From positions 1-38,411 of the forward strand of contig JAFSEB010000042.1 of NCBI GenBank assembly GCA_017435905.1: a DNA stretch of 38,411 nucleotides, read 5' to 3'. This stretch comes from Clostridia bacterium (lineage in GTDB: Bacteria; Bacillota; Clostridia; Christensenellales; CAG-138). Position 1 is the first letter of the stretch; every line of letters begins with the position of its first letter. The notes below the pieces were generated by a model. That model had not been told where the DNA came from, did not search any database, and saw only the letters and a program-made list of their open reading frames with translations. This document shows, one piece after another, positions 24,809 to 33,591 of the stretch. The position numbers were made by a program, and so were the translations under genes.

Positions 24809-25963
24809 TTATTCGTGAAACAGCTTTGCCGCCCGGGCGATATTTGCCGCAGCATCGATATCAAAGGGGCAGCGCTTGGTGCAGGCACCGCAGGCAAGGC
24901 ATGCATCCGCTTTGACCGGCAGCGCAGCATAGCGTGCCTTCAGCGCATCCGTCATCCCTTTTTCCGCCATATCTGCCAGCTTTGTGACCTCCGCAATATC
25001 GATCTTCACGGGGCAGGGCTGACAATGGTTGCAGTACATGCACTGACCGCTGAACTGACCGAGAAGACTCTTGCGGATGCTGCTCAGATCCTTTTCCTCT
25101 TCCGTGGCGGTGAAATAGGCAAGACCTTCCTGCAGCTCCCTGACATTGGCAAAGCCCGGTACGGGACAAGCCACCTCGGGGAAGGACAGCACGTAGCTGA
25201 TCGCCTGCACCGGCGTCAGTTCCAGAATGCCCTTCAACCTGCCCTCTTCATGGGCTTTGAGGATATTGCCTCCTGCAAAGGGCTTCATGGCAATGAGACC
25301 CACACCACGCTCTTTGCAGAGGGAATACAGCTGCTGCTTATCCGGATAAGTATCCTTTTCTTCCTGCGTAAGCTGCGCAAGGGTCAAGCCGCGCATGCGT
25401 GCATCTGCGGTATCCTGCGGCAGCATGTTGAAAAGCGGATTCACCGGGAACATGAGCACATCGATCTTTCCCGTTTTGACCGCCTCCATGGCGATCTTCG
25501 TGTTATGGCTGGAAAAACCGATCAGCCTTGCTTTCCCTGCATCCTTCAGTTCCTTCGCATAGGCATACATCCAGCCGTTCATGATGCCTTCAAAGTCCTG
25601 CATATCATCGCAGTTGTGCAGGAACAGCACATCCACATAATCCGTTTCGAGTTTTTCGTAAAACTCGCCGATGAATTTGCGGCAAACGGCTTCATCCCTT
25701 GTGCGGACATACTGACCGTCCTTATCCGCCGCACCAAGGTGTGCCGCCAGATATACCCGGTCCCTCCTGCCACGCAGTGCCTTACCGAAATTCTCACGGG
25801 TGGACGCCGTTCCCACAAAAATATCGATATAGTTGATACCGGCTTCCAGTGCCGTATCCACGACCGCTTTTACCTCTTCTTCCGACGAAAACCAAACGTA
25901 TTCACAGCCAAGGCTGACTTCGCTGACTTCAAGGCCCGTATTGCCGAGCTTTCTGTAGAGCAT
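24809..25963 (-). CDS. Aldo/keto-reductase-fold protein with C-terminal ferredoxin domain
   Basis: 384 residues. The N-terminal AKR barrel (about 1-285) starts MLYRKLGNTGLEVSEVSLGC. The C-terminal ferredoxin-like part has two Cys4 clusters (CMYCNHCQPCP and CLACGACTKRCPF), for probably two [4Fe-4S] centres. The AKR tetrad is incomplete: Asp47 (NYIDIFVGTA) and His (VLFLHNCDD) are present, but the Tyr position (Asp+5) is Thr52, and the Lys position reads His in VYLAAHLG. Known members of this ferredoxin-type group vary here, so a redox reaction different from classical NADPH carbonyl reduction is likely; the substrate is unknown. The start is ATG 25963 behind GGAGGG. A promoter and convergent terminator make it a single-gene unit. 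Confidence 0.88.
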   Translation of the reverse strand: MLYRKLGNTGLEVSEVSLGCEYVWFSSEEEVKAVVDTALEAGINYIDIFVGTASTRENFGKALRGRRDRVYLAAHLGAADKDGQYVRTRDEAVCRKFIGEFYEKLETDYVDVLFLHNCDDMQDFEGIMNGWMYAYAKELKDAGKARLIGFSSHNTKIAMEAVKTGKIDVLMFPVNPLFNMLPQDTADARMRGLTLAQLTQEEKDTYPDKQQLYSLCKERGVGLIAMKPFAGGNILKAHEEGRLKGILELTPVQAISYVLSFPEVACPVPGFANVRELQEGLAYFTATEEEKDLSSIRKSLLGQFSGQCMYCNHCQPCPVKIDIAEVTKLADMAEKGMTDALKARYAALPVKADACLACGACTKRCPFDIDAAANIARAAKLFHE

Positions 25964-26005
25964 ACAATACCCTCCGTTTCAAAAAACTGTATATTTCATC
26001 AAAAT

Positions 26006-26032
26006 GGTATAGCGAAAGGGTTACTTCGTCAA
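26006..26032 (-). promoter_or_regulatory. Promoter candidate of the aldo/keto reductase gene
   Basis: Minus-strand TTGACG (26027-26032), a short 15-base spacer, and TATACC (26006-26011), about 43 bases before the start codon. Confidence 0.5.
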
Positions 26033-26055
26033 GCAGCTTTTCCTCGAAAAGCAAT

Positions 26056-26376
26056 TCAGCCGATCAGCCGAATTGAATAAATATCATCAAAACAGACGAT
26101 ATCCTCTTCGATCTTCAAAATGCGGCGGCAGATATCCAGTGCGGTTATTTGCCCGCTGACAGTCACATCATGAAAATCACGGTAACAGAAAACGGAAACG
26201 GCACTCCCCTTTTTGAGCCTTCGGATCACCGCTTCATTTTCCCGCTGCTGTTCTTCGGATACCTCGTGCTTCTCCACCCTTGCATGGCGCTCTTCCCTGT
26301 CACGCAGCGCTTCCTGCAGCCCTTTCATCGCATCAAAGGGCATGAATTGTTTCGCTCTCTGCTCTCGGGTCATCAT
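26056..26376 (-). CDS. YolD-like protein
   Basis: 106 residues with the YolD-family layout: REQRAKQFMPFDAMKGLQEAL start, a charged middle and a C-terminal beta part ending DDIYSIRLIG. YolD proteins accompany UvrX/YqjW-type Y-family polymerases and are thought to modulate them. The gene overlaps the polymerase 3' end by 44 bases, in a different frame. Two consecutive ATGs (26376 and 26373) are possible starts; AGGAGG lies about 14 bases upstream, farther than normal. Confidence 0.85.
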   Translation of the reverse strand: MMTREQRAKQFMPFDAMKGLQEALRDREERHARVEKHEVSEEQQRENEAVIRRLKKGSAVSVFCYRDFHDVTVSGQITALDICRRILKIEEDIVCFDDIYSIRLIG

Positions 26377-27643
26377 AGCCAGCCCTGTGTCCTCCTATCA
26401 TGGTGTTCCGTTCCCGCTGCGTTGCGCTCTCCTTATAATTCGTCCCGCGCAGCACAGCGTTTTTTCCGTATTTTTTGCTCAGCTCCATCACAGCACGCTC
26501 CCCTGCCTTTTCCTTTTCCACCGCATGCCAATCCGTAAAAAGATCGTACCCCTCGCAATTTTCATCGCACACATCGCCAAAGCTGACGGCAAGCCGCCTG
26601 ATGGGAATACCCGGCAGCGCCGCAGCATCAAAGGCTTTCAGCACCGCCGGGCGGATATTGGAAGGAAGCGCCGTTGCATAAGCAAGACGCCCTGCTGCGG
26701 CTGTGGATTCATGCCGTTCCCGGGAATAGCCGATGCCTACCCACACCTTTTTTGCCACCGTATGGCGGCGCATCAGCTCCTGCGCCCCGTGAAATGCCAT
26801 TTCCGCCATGACAAGCCTTGCTTCTTCAAGCGTATAATCCCGTGGCAGGATCTGGGAAAAGGATACGGACTTGCTTTTTGTTTTGTAGTTTTTGATATCG
26901 GATATCCGGCAGCTTTCCCTGCCCCATGCGTGATCGATCAAAAGCTCCGCATTGATGCCGAATGCTTTGTAGAGCACTTCTTCCGGGCAGGCAGCCACCT
27001 CACGCATGGTATAAATGCCGTAGCGTGCAAGCCTGCGTGCCGTTCCGCCGGCGATCTGCCAGAAATCCGTGATGGGCTTATGATCCCACAGCGTTTCCCG
27101 GTACAGTTCTTCATTCAGATAACCGATGTGCTCCTTTGTTCGTTTGGCGGTAATATCAAGAGCGATCTTTGCAAGATACAAATTCGTACCAACGCCTGCC
27201 GTGGATGGAATATGCAGCTTTTTTGCGATCTCCCCCATCAGCAGCCTTGCAAGGGTACAGCCATCCGTTTTGTAAGCCGCAAGATATCCTGTTGCATCAA
27301 TAAAAGCTTCATCGATGGAGTATACGTGGATATCCGCAGCATCGAACCGTTTGAGATACAGTGCGTAAATATCCGCCGCATAATCGATATAAAGCTGCAT
27401 CCGGGGCGGTGCGGCAATGTATTCGATGCTGTTCGGTATCTCGCTGAGGCGGCAGCGGTTGCGGATGCCCTGTGCTTTCAGCTTCGGGCTGATGGCAAGG
27501 CACAGCGCATTCGTGCCGCCTCGGCTCGTATCCGCCACCACAAGGTTCGTTTCAAAGGGATTAAGATGCCGCTCCGCACACTCTACCGATGCATAGAAAG
27601 TCTTCATATCGATGCAAAAATATGTCCGTTCCCCTGCAGCCAC
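26333..27643 (-). CDS. Y-family translesion DNA polymerase, UvrX/YqjW type
   Basis: 436 residues from GTG 27643 (GGGGTGAG upstream). The palm contains YFCIDMKTFYASVEC (first catalytic Asp) and VYSIDEAFID (the second Asp-Glu pair). HhH-type sequence follows in the thumb (WQIAGGTARRLARYGI), and the little-finger domain lies at about 240-350. The C-terminus has the NTMIGGHRAGYDD block seen in UvrX-type proteins of Bacillota. It bypasses DNA damage at low fidelity. A LexA box within its promoter shows SOS control. yolD is the second gene. Confidence 0.93.
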   Translation of the reverse strand: MAAGERTYFCIDMKTFYASVECAERHLNPFETNLVVADTSRGGTNALCLAISPKLKAQGIRNRCRLSEIPNSIEYIAAPPRMQLYIDYAADIYALYLKRFDAADIHVYSIDEAFIDATGYLAAYKTDGCTLARLLMGEIAKKLHIPSTAGVGTNLYLAKIALDITAKRTKEHIGYLNEELYRETLWDHKPITDFWQIAGGTARRLARYGIYTMREVAACPEEVLYKAFGINAELLIDHAWGRESCRISDIKNYKTKSKSVSFSQILPRDYTLEEARLVMAEMAFHGAQELMRRHTVAKKVWVGIGYSRERHESTAAAGRLAYATALPSNIRPAVLKAFDAAALPGIPIRRLAVSFGDVCDENCEGYDLFTDWHAVEKEKAGERAVMELSKKYGKNAVLRGTNYKESATQRERNTMIGGHRAGYDDPRAESETIHAL

Positions 27644-27713
27644 CGTTTCTCACCCCAAACTTTTTTATGATCGTTACCGCAATATGCGGCACAAACTCGT
27701 CTTTTGCTTTTTC

Positions 27714-27742
27714 AGTATAGAACATTTGTTCTTTTTCGTCAA
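27714..27742 (-). promoter_or_regulatory. SOS promoter of uvrX-yolD with LexA box in the spacer
   Basis: Minus strand: TTGACG (27737-27742), 17-base spacer, TATACT (27714-27719). The spacer contains GAACAAATGTTC (27720-27731), a perfect match to the Gram-positive LexA/DinR form GAAC-N4-GTTC, directly abutting the -10. LexA binding would block the promoter. Confidence 0.93.
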
Positions 27743-27750
27743 CCGGAAAA

Positions 27751-27776
27751 AGCCGGCAGTCTGCTGCGGCTTTTTT
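27751..27776 (+). terminator. Terminator-like hairpin between uvrX promoter and sigma-factor gene
   Basis: Stem GCC-GCAG/CTGC-GGC with one bulged G and a four-base loop, followed by six Ts (27771-27776) on the plus strand. No plus-strand gene precedes it, so it may insulate the sigma-factor operon from antisense read-through. It could also be a relic. Confidence 0.45.
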
Positions 27777-27923
27777 GCTTTGATTTGCCGCACTCTGTAA
27801 ATTTTCAGGCTTTTCCTGTTACTTTTCGCTGTGTCTTCACTCTCTATATAGTAAAATGGTTTTAGACGACTACGCTCTTTGGCAGGGCTGCTCTTCCTGC
27901 CGGACAGAAGCAAGGAGAATCCC

Positions 27924-28454
27924 ATGGATCTACAGGAAAATTTGCGGTTTGAGCAGCTTTTGACACCGATAGAAGCGCTGCTTTTCAGTATTATACTGAA
28001 AAAAGTACAAAACCGGGAAAGCGCAAAGGAGATCTTCCATAATACCGTTGTATCTGCGCTGATGGGTTTTCATCTTTTACGGGATGAAATGAAGTTTCCC
28101 GGCTGGATCATTACGATCGCACTGAATGAGACGAAACGCTTTCTGAAAAAAGAAAGGCGGATGCATACATCGGAGCTGCCGGTGGATATCACAGACCCCG
28201 TAAGCATCCCTTTGCTCTCCCCTCCCGTAAGTGAAAGCAGCGTGGAAGAGATCGTTCTCGGGCTTGAACTGCAGCAGCGTCTCAAAGCGGCGCTTGCAAC
28301 GCTTTCGGCAGAAGAACGCCTGATCCTTTTTATGGCATACGAACAATCCCTGCCTTTGCGGACGATCGCAGATGCCACGGGCATGACGCTTGCCGCAGTC
28401 AAAATGCGAAAACGACGCACGCTCGATAAGCTCAGGGCCATGCTTGAAACCTGA
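27924..28454 (+). CDS. Sigma-70-family (ECF-like) RNA polymerase sigma factor
   Basis: 176 residues from MDLQENLRFEQLL, with AAGGAG seven bases before ATG 27924; an upstream in-frame ATG at 27879 lacks a site. Region 2 spans about 15-85 (NRESAKEIFHNTVV, then FPGWIITIALNETKRFLKKERR). A short linker leads to a clear region 4 (LSAEERLILFMAYEQSLPLRTIADATG then VKMRKRRTLDKL). The partner downstream has one membrane helix, the classic sigma/anti-sigma layout. Target promoters cannot be deduced from this window. Confidence 0.87.
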   Translation: MDLQENLRFEQLLTPIEALLFSIILKKVQNRESAKEIFHNTVVSALMGFHLLRDEMKFPGWIITIALNETKRFLKKERRMHTSELPVDITDPVSIPLLSPPVSESSVEEIVLGLELQQRLKAALATLSAEERLILFMAYEQSLPLRTIADATGMTLAAVKMRKRRTLDKLRAMLET

Positions 28455-28489
28455 CGGACTTTTTCTTTTGAACCACGGAGGCTACATAA

Positions 28490-29308
28490 ATGAAACAAAC
28501 ACGAAAAAGCAGAAAAGAAACAGAAAGGATGCTGCGATCCTCCGCCGCCGGTGCCATGCTGCGGGAAATGCTCTCCGAAGACGGAAAAAGCAGCCTTTCC
28601 GCACAGGGGATCTTCTCGCCGGAAGAGATACTTCTTCCCTTAAAGCGTGAAGCCGGCATTGCGGCTGCAGCCATGACCTGTATGCCGTCAAAAAAGCGGC
28701 ATATCCCGTGGAAAACGCTGCAGCGCAGCGCATATGCCGCTGCGGCTCTGCTCTGCCTGCTTTTTATTTTCCTGCCCGAATATTCGGCAGCCCGTGATGA
28801 CCGTGAGGCGGCAGCAAGGCTTCAAAACGGACAGCTGGATGTAGAACTTTCGCAGGATGCGGATGCAGAACTTCCATCCATCGATTATTATGAACTGCCG
28901 GAAAGCTTTTCTTCGCCGGAGGAAGCCGCTGCGGCGCTGCAGCATCCGGTCATGACCCTGCGCAGCATTACAGCATGCCCTTCGGATATCCTTGTGACCA
29001 GGAACAACCGCTTCCATATCTCCCTGCAGACGACATACCGATTATGGAACGGAAAGACAGTTGCGGCAACACAGCACTTTTATAGTTCCAGTGCTTACCG
29101 CTACAGCGATGCATTGATCAGCATTGCGGAACAGCCACGCCTTTATACGCTTCCAAACGACCAAATCCTCTATTACGGCATCGATGACAACGGAAACGCT
29201 TATGCGCTTGCCGCCTGGGGAAAAACAGAACTGGTATTGAAAGGTGAAGAACTGCGCATCCGTGAGCTTTACCGCCTCATCAAAAAGATAGATTTTATTG
29301 CGCCTTAA
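28490..29308 (+). CDS. Putative membrane-bound anti-sigma factor
   Basis: 272 residues. The N-terminal ~78 residues are cytoplasmic and basic. A single transmembrane helix (about 80-96) is followed by an extracytoplasmic domain of ~170 residues in which LPESFSSPEEAAAALQHPV and a C-terminal beta-rich part (ILYYGIDDNGNAYALAAWG) are visible. There is no zinc-binding HxxxCxxC anti-sigma motif, so assignment rests on topology and position: it lies 35 bases after the sigma gene with GGAGG before ATG. The outer domain may sense an envelope signal. DUF4367-like proteins have a similar layout. Confidence 0.6.
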   Translation: MKQTRKSRKETERMLRSSAAGAMLREMLSEDGKSSLSAQGIFSPEEILLPLKREAGIAAAAMTCMPSKKRHIPWKTLQRSAYAAAALLCLLFIFLPEYSAARDDREAAARLQNGQLDVELSQDADAELPSIDYYELPESFSSPEEAAAALQHPVMTLRSITACPSDILVTRNNRFHISLQTTYRLWNGKTVAATQHFYSSSAYRYSDALISIAEQPRLYTLPNDQILYYGIDDNGNAYALAAWGKTELVLKGEELRIRELYRLIKKIDFIAP

Positions 29309-29346
29309 GTTTCCCACTGCACCGATCAAAAGGAGGATATACGCAA

Positions 29347-31401
29347 ATGAAACGGTATCGATTCCCTGCATTAGCGCTTGCACTTGCTCTGCTTTTTTCA
29401 GGCTGCAGTGCCCCCGTTTCCACCGAAACCGTGCCGCCGGAAACGCCATCCGTGCAAATATCGGCAGAACCCCCTGCGGCGCACGACTATTCCGTTGAAG
29501 ATATTGTTTCCTTTCTGACATCAGAAGCATGCGGCGGCCGTGCGGTGGGCAGCGAAGGCAATATGGCTGCGGCGCAGTATATAGCGGATGCATTTTCCCG
29601 TTTCGGTCTCTCCCCTTATTTCGGTGATAGCTATTTCATGGAATACGGGGATGAAACGGCCGAACCTTCCTCCGTTCCTTCCGTTACGCTCCTTGCACAT
29701 GACGGGACGGAAATACCGCTTATACCCGGTAAGGATTATGTTTCCACCCCTGCCTGTTCCGACATTTTTTACGAGGGACCGCTCATTCGGGATGCACACG
29801 CCGCAGCAACAAGCGAAGGGTTGCTGCTCACCGATAATCTTCACGCAGCTGTCGCCTATACAGAGGGGGATGTGCACCGCATTGCCATATATTTGGAGTT
29901 TGGCAGTGTGGGATCGCCGTTCACCGGTATCGACCACCAAAGCGGGATGCGCATCCGCCTTTTGAACGGAAAAGCCTATGCCAAAGTTCGGGAAGCGGAA
30001 TGCATCCGCATAGAAGCAAAACAGTCTGCCGATCCAAAGGGCACAGCATATAATGTGGCAGGATACTTCCCCGGCATAAAGGGTGAGAACGCCTTTGTGA
30101 TCATGGCGCATTTTGACGGCAGCGGCATGTTTGGAGAGCTGCTTTTCCCTTCCGCTTACGATAATGCTTCCGGCACGGCGGCGCTGCTGCATACAGCAGC
30201 GCTTTACGGCAAAAGCACACACACTTCGGAACATGATATCATCTTTCTTGGTACAAACGGCGAAGAAAGCGGTCTTGGCGGCGCAGCTGCTTTTTGCAAG
30301 CAACTGGAAGAAAGATATGCGCAGGTGAACTGCATCAACATCGACTGCATCGGGAAAGCGGGACGTGATTTTATCGATGTTTATACGGACAGCCGCACCG
30401 CCGCCGAAAATCCGCTTGCAGAAGCCCTCGTCTCCCTCGGCACAGCGGAAAACGCACGGATTCGCACCGAAACATACATGGGTGATAACCGTGCCGTCGG
30501 CGGCAGTTTCCTGACTGTGACCCTTGCCGATTGCGGTGGGAGTAACGAGGATGCGCTGCATACCCCCAGCGACACTGCAGATACTTTGGACATGTTTCGC
30601 ATAGGATCTGCCGCAAAACTGGTTGCGGATTTTCTCTCCTCCCACACAGGTCCTTTATATGAAAAACAGCCTGCGCCGCAGGTACAGGATACATCGTTGA
30701 GCGAAAAACGCCTGTCCGTGATTCGGGATATGCAGCTTGCGCAGGATCAATTTGTTTACATCAGGGAAGGGACGGAACACCTGCTCTTTTTCGGGGAGAC
30801 CGCTGATACCGCAGAGGCGCTCGGCAGAATTTTCCCCCGACTTCCCCTTCCGCTGCGTGCAGGTGAATACACCCTTGCTTTCGTTACACCGGAATCAGAA
30901 TGGCTGAAGAGCGGCACGGTACGCCTGATAGCGATCGGAAAATCCCTACTCCTCGAAGGAATAACCATTCCCTCTTCCGCATTTGAAAGCGGAAAAGTGT
31001 ATCCCCTTTCTTATTTGATCGAAATGGGTGCACTGCGTGTTTCGTTCACAGCGCACTACTCAGGTGAGGGAAAAACGGCATCGCTTCATGTCATGCTGAG
31101 CCCCGATCAGGAAGCAAGTGTCCCTCCGCCGGAATTCGATGCGGCATTGCTGTACGGGGATGATGCGTTTAACGGGATCTGGATCAATGGCGGCGCAGAG
31201 CAGTTTTTCGGCGCCTCATTGTTTCAGGAAGGTACTTCTACCATTCTTTCCACCGATGCCCATACCCCCGAAGAGGGAAAGGCATTGCTTCTGGCGATCG
31301 ACCTTGCAGCCATACAGGCTTCTCTGAAAGAATGGAACTCGCCTCCGGGGCATCTATTGACGGCAAATACTCTCCTCTCCGTTTTTCCATACCTGCTGTG
31401 A
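29347..31401 (+). CDS. M28-family metallopeptidase lipoprotein
   Basis: 684 residues. Signal peptide with lipobox LFSGC (Cys20). The M28 peptidase core (about 50-440) holds the co-catalytic zinc set: AHFDGSG (His) with SAYDNASGTAAL (Asp), GTNGEESGLGG (catalytic Glu plus ligand), NIDCIG (Asp) and DALHTPSDTADTLD (His). A protease-associated-like insert lies at about 100-230. The C-terminal ~240 residues are not recognisable and may bind a ligand. Good Shine-Dalgarno AAAGGAGG before ATG 29347, 38 bases after the putative anti-sigma gene. The protein is probably an exported aminopeptidase in a sigma-factor regulon. Confidence 0.88.
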   Translation: MKRYRFPALALALALLFSGCSAPVSTETVPPETPSVQISAEPPAAHDYSVEDIVSFLTSEACGGRAVGSEGNMAAAQYIADAFSRFGLSPYFGDSYFMEYGDETAEPSSVPSVTLLAHDGTEIPLIPGKDYVSTPACSDIFYEGPLIRDAHAAATSEGLLLTDNLHAAVAYTEGDVHRIAIYLEFGSVGSPFTGIDHQSGMRIRLLNGKAYAKVREAECIRIEAKQSADPKGTAYNVAGYFPGIKGENAFVIMAHFDGSGMFGELLFPSAYDNASGTAALLHTAALYGKSTHTSEHDIIFLGTNGEESGLGGAAAFCKQLEERYAQVNCINIDCIGKAGRDFIDVYTDSRTAAENPLAEALVSLGTAENARIRTETYMGDNRAVGGSFLTVTLADCGGSNEDALHTPSDTADTLDMFRIGSAAKLVADFLSSHTGPLYEKQPAPQVQDTSLSEKRLSVIRDMQLAQDQFVYIREGTEHLLFFGETADTAEALGRIFPRLPLPLRAGEYTLAFVTPESEWLKSGTVRLIAIGKSLLLEGITIPSSAFESGKVYPLSYLIEMGALRVSFTAHYSGEGKTASLHVMLSPDQEASVPPPEFDAALLYGDDAFNGIWINGGAEQFFGASLFQEGTSTILSTDAHTPEEGKALLLAIDLAAIQASLKEWNSPPGHLLTANTLLSVFPYLL

Positions 31402-31423
31402 TCATGCTGTCCCGCTGAAACAG

Positions 31424-31460
31424 AAACGAGCTGTCCGCATTGCATGCCGACAGCTCGTTT
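31424..31460. terminator. Bidirectional terminator between convergent genes
   Basis: Twelve-base arms AAACGAGCTGTC/GACAGCTCGTTT with a 13-base loop, between the M28 gene (stop 31401) and the methyltransferase gene (stop 31496). T/A tracts on both sides. Confidence 0.85.
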
Positions 31461-31495
31461 TGTTTACATATTCGCTTACAGATCGAAAGCATCCT

Positions 31496-32245
31496 TTATT
31501 TCACAGCCCTTGTTGCCCAAAATGTGGGCACGTTGAACTCGTGCAGCCGCCCTTCCCCATTGGTATCCTCATAGACATCGGTCAGGGTAAAGCCGGCTTT
31601 CAGCTGTCCGCCGATCTGCTCTTCAAAGGTATGGGAGAATTGAATACCCGAGTTGGTGCGGATTCCCTCCGCATAAAGCTCGGGATCCTTGAGGGGATTG
31701 TAGGGCAGCTTGTTCGAAAGCCTTTCGCCTTCATCGTCAAAAATGTAGTTGATGCCGTTATCAAGACCGCAAAGGAGAATGCCTCCCTGTTTCAGAATGC
31801 GGAAGCACTCACGGAAAACAGGCAGCACATCCTCTATATAGCAGTTTGAAACAGGGTGTACGATGATGTCAAAGCTTTCATCCGCAAAGGGCAGCGGCCT
31901 TGTCATGTCATAGCACAATATTTCGATCTCATAGCCTTCCCGGGCAGCAAAGGCATGCTCCGTTTCACACTGCGCTTCGGAATAATCAAGCACCGTGCAT
32001 GCCGCCCCTGCAGCACAAAGGATGGGCATCTGCTCTCCCCCGCCGCTTGCAAGGCCAAGCACCTTTTTTCCCTTTAATTCGCCGCCGAACCACGCATGCG
32101 GCACCGCTTTTGTCGGGGTCAGGTAGAGTTCCCAATCGCCGTTCTTGGCTCGTATATACTCCTCGTGAGAAATGGGCTGTCCCCACCGCCAGCCTTCTTT
32201 TACCCAGCCATCGATGGTTTTCGCATTGATATCCTGATAGTTCAT
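31496..32245 (-). CDS. Class I SAM-dependent methyltransferase
   Basis: 249 residues. Motif I is LGLASGGGEQMPILCAAGA (about 64-82), with VLDYS for motif II. Motif IV is SFDIIVHPVSNCYIEDV, and ILKQGGILLCGLDNG represents the post-IV strand. The N-terminal W-rich GWRWGQPISHEEY precedes a family block seen in small methyltransferases of unknown substrate. It is alone between two convergent or divergent neighbours. The substrate is unknown. Confidence 0.85.
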   Translation of the reverse strand: MNYQDINAKTIDGWVKEGWRWGQPISHEEYIRAKNGDWELYLTPTKAVPHAWFGGELKGKKVLGLASGGGEQMPILCAAGAACTVLDYSEAQCETEHAFAAREGYEIEILCYDMTRPLPFADESFDIIVHPVSNCYIEDVLPVFRECFRILKQGGILLCGLDNGINYIFDDEGERLSNKLPYNPLKDPELYAEGIRTNSGIQFSHTFEEQIGGQLKAGFTLTDVYEDTNGEGRLHEFNVPTFWATRAVK

Positions 32246-32309
32246 AAAAATCAGCTTTCTTCTTTTTCCTAAAGCATAGCAAAGGAAAAGGATGAAGTCA
32301 AACGGTGCC

Positions 32310-32354
32310 CCGCCTTTATTGCGAATAGAAAAAGGCGGAACACCGTGCTATAAT
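32310..32354 (+). promoter_or_regulatory. Extended -10 promoter and operator-like inverted repeat of the alpha/beta hydrolase gene
   Basis: TGCTATAAT (32346-32354) is a full extended -10, 43 bases before ATG 32397; no good -35 stands at the right distance. CCGCCTTT (32310-32317) and AAAGGCGG (32331-32338) form a perfect inverted repeat over the -35 region, a likely operator for a regulator not encoded here. Confidence 0.6.
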
Positions 32355-32396
32355 CAATACCGTTATACTGCACTATCCTACAAAAGGAGACTCACC

Positions 32397-33446
32397 ATGA
32401 AACTTCTGAAAAAGGCAGGAAAAATCGTTCTTATCGCCCTTGCGGCAATCTTACTGCTTGTGATCGCAGCGTATTTGCTGCTGCTCGGTTCCGGCGGAAC
32501 GTATTACAATGAGGACGGAAGCTATGCCCATGTAGATGCAAACTGCTCTTTTCACTACATCATCAATCACCCCGGTCTTGCAGGGATCGGCGAAGAGGTG
32601 CTTCCTCTCGGCAATCCGCTCCTCCGTACGGTTTGCGGCCCGTGGAAGCTGAAGATCATGATCCCCTTCCTTGGCAGGCATGAAGAAACGGTGGTAAACG
32701 GTCTGAATTACGCTATCGACGCCGCAGAAGCCGGCATGTCCGAATTCATCAGCTACTATGACGCTGCGGCAAAAGCCGCCGACCCTGCAAAAGAAGATAC
32801 CGGCCTTCTTTACTACAGGACGGCGGAAAATGCACCCTTTGCGCTGGTAGCACCCGGCGGCGGCTTCACCATGCTTGGCGTTGCATCGAGCGCCTATCCT
32901 TACGCAAAGCCCCTGCAGGAAGCCGGATACAACGTATTCGTGCTTGAATACCGGGTCGGTCTTTACGATGGCGAAGAAAACAGTATCCCTGCCTCCGACC
33001 GGGCAGCCGAAGACATCTGTGCTGCGATCGAATACATCGTACAAAATGCAAATGCCCTTGGTGTCAGCGCCGAAAAATATATTGTAGTCGGTTCCTCCGC
33101 CGGCGGTCAGGTCACCGCCCGCTACTGCGCAGAATTTGCAGGCCGGAACACCTCCGTTCCTGCCCCTGCCGCCTGCATCATGCTCTACCCTGCCAACTGT
33201 CAGCGTTACGATTACACGAACTGCACCGTTCCCATGTACATCACCGTCTGCGAGGATGATCCCAAGATCGATGTTGCCGGACTTGACAGCGCCGTTTCCG
33301 CCATGGAAGCAGCCGGTATGACCGTTTCTTATAATAAATTCGAAACCGGCGGTCATTCCTTCGGCATCGGCATCGGAACGCCTGCAGAGGGATGGATGGA
33401 GCGTTCCCTTGCATTTGCGGCATCATATATCGAAGGCACGCACTGA
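32397..33446 (+). CDS. Membrane-anchored alpha/beta hydrolase (esterase/lipase-like)
   Basis: 349 residues from MKLLKKAGKIVLIAL, with AAAGGAG before the ATG; the longer in-frame extension is rejected. One N-terminal membrane anchor (about 10-30), then an alpha/beta hydrolase domain. The oxyanion-hole APGGGFTM block (152-159) precedes the nucleophile elbow GSSAG with Ser234; the acid is probably in CEDDPKID (about 284-291) and the base in GGHSFG near residue 316. The closest pattern is the BD-FAE/acetyl-esterase group. The substrate is unknown. A strong hairpin terminator follows. Confidence 0.85.
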   Translation: MKLLKKAGKIVLIALAAILLLVIAAYLLLLGSGGTYYNEDGSYAHVDANCSFHYIINHPGLAGIGEEVLPLGNPLLRTVCGPWKLKIMIPFLGRHEETVVNGLNYAIDAAEAGMSEFISYYDAAAKAADPAKEDTGLLYYRTAENAPFALVAPGGGFTMLGVASSAYPYAKPLQEAGYNVFVLEYRVGLYDGEENSIPASDRAAEDICAAIEYIVQNANALGVSAEKYIVVGSSAGGQVTARYCAEFAGRNTSVPAPAACIMLYPANCQRYDYTNCTVPMYITVCEDDPKIDVAGLDSAVSAMEAAGMTVSYNKFETGGHSFGIGIGTPAEGWMERSLAFAASYIEGTH

Positions 33447-33450
33447 TATC

Positions 33451-33489
33451 AAGCAATGATCCCCCGGCGATGTCGGGGGATCATTGCTT
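33451..33489 (+). terminator. Hairpin terminator after the hydrolase gene
   Basis: Perfect 15-bp stem (AAGCAATGATCCCCC with its complement, loop 33466-33474), five bases after the hydrolase stop. The T-run is weak (CCGTTT), but stem strength is high. Confidence 0.78.
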
Positions 33490-33591
33490 CCGTTTAGAGG
33501 AACGAGGCGCCCGTCACTGTCCGCACAAAAGGTACTGCCGATGAGCAAATATCTTCAAAATGCCCCATTTTATTTATCTTTTCCGCATAAA

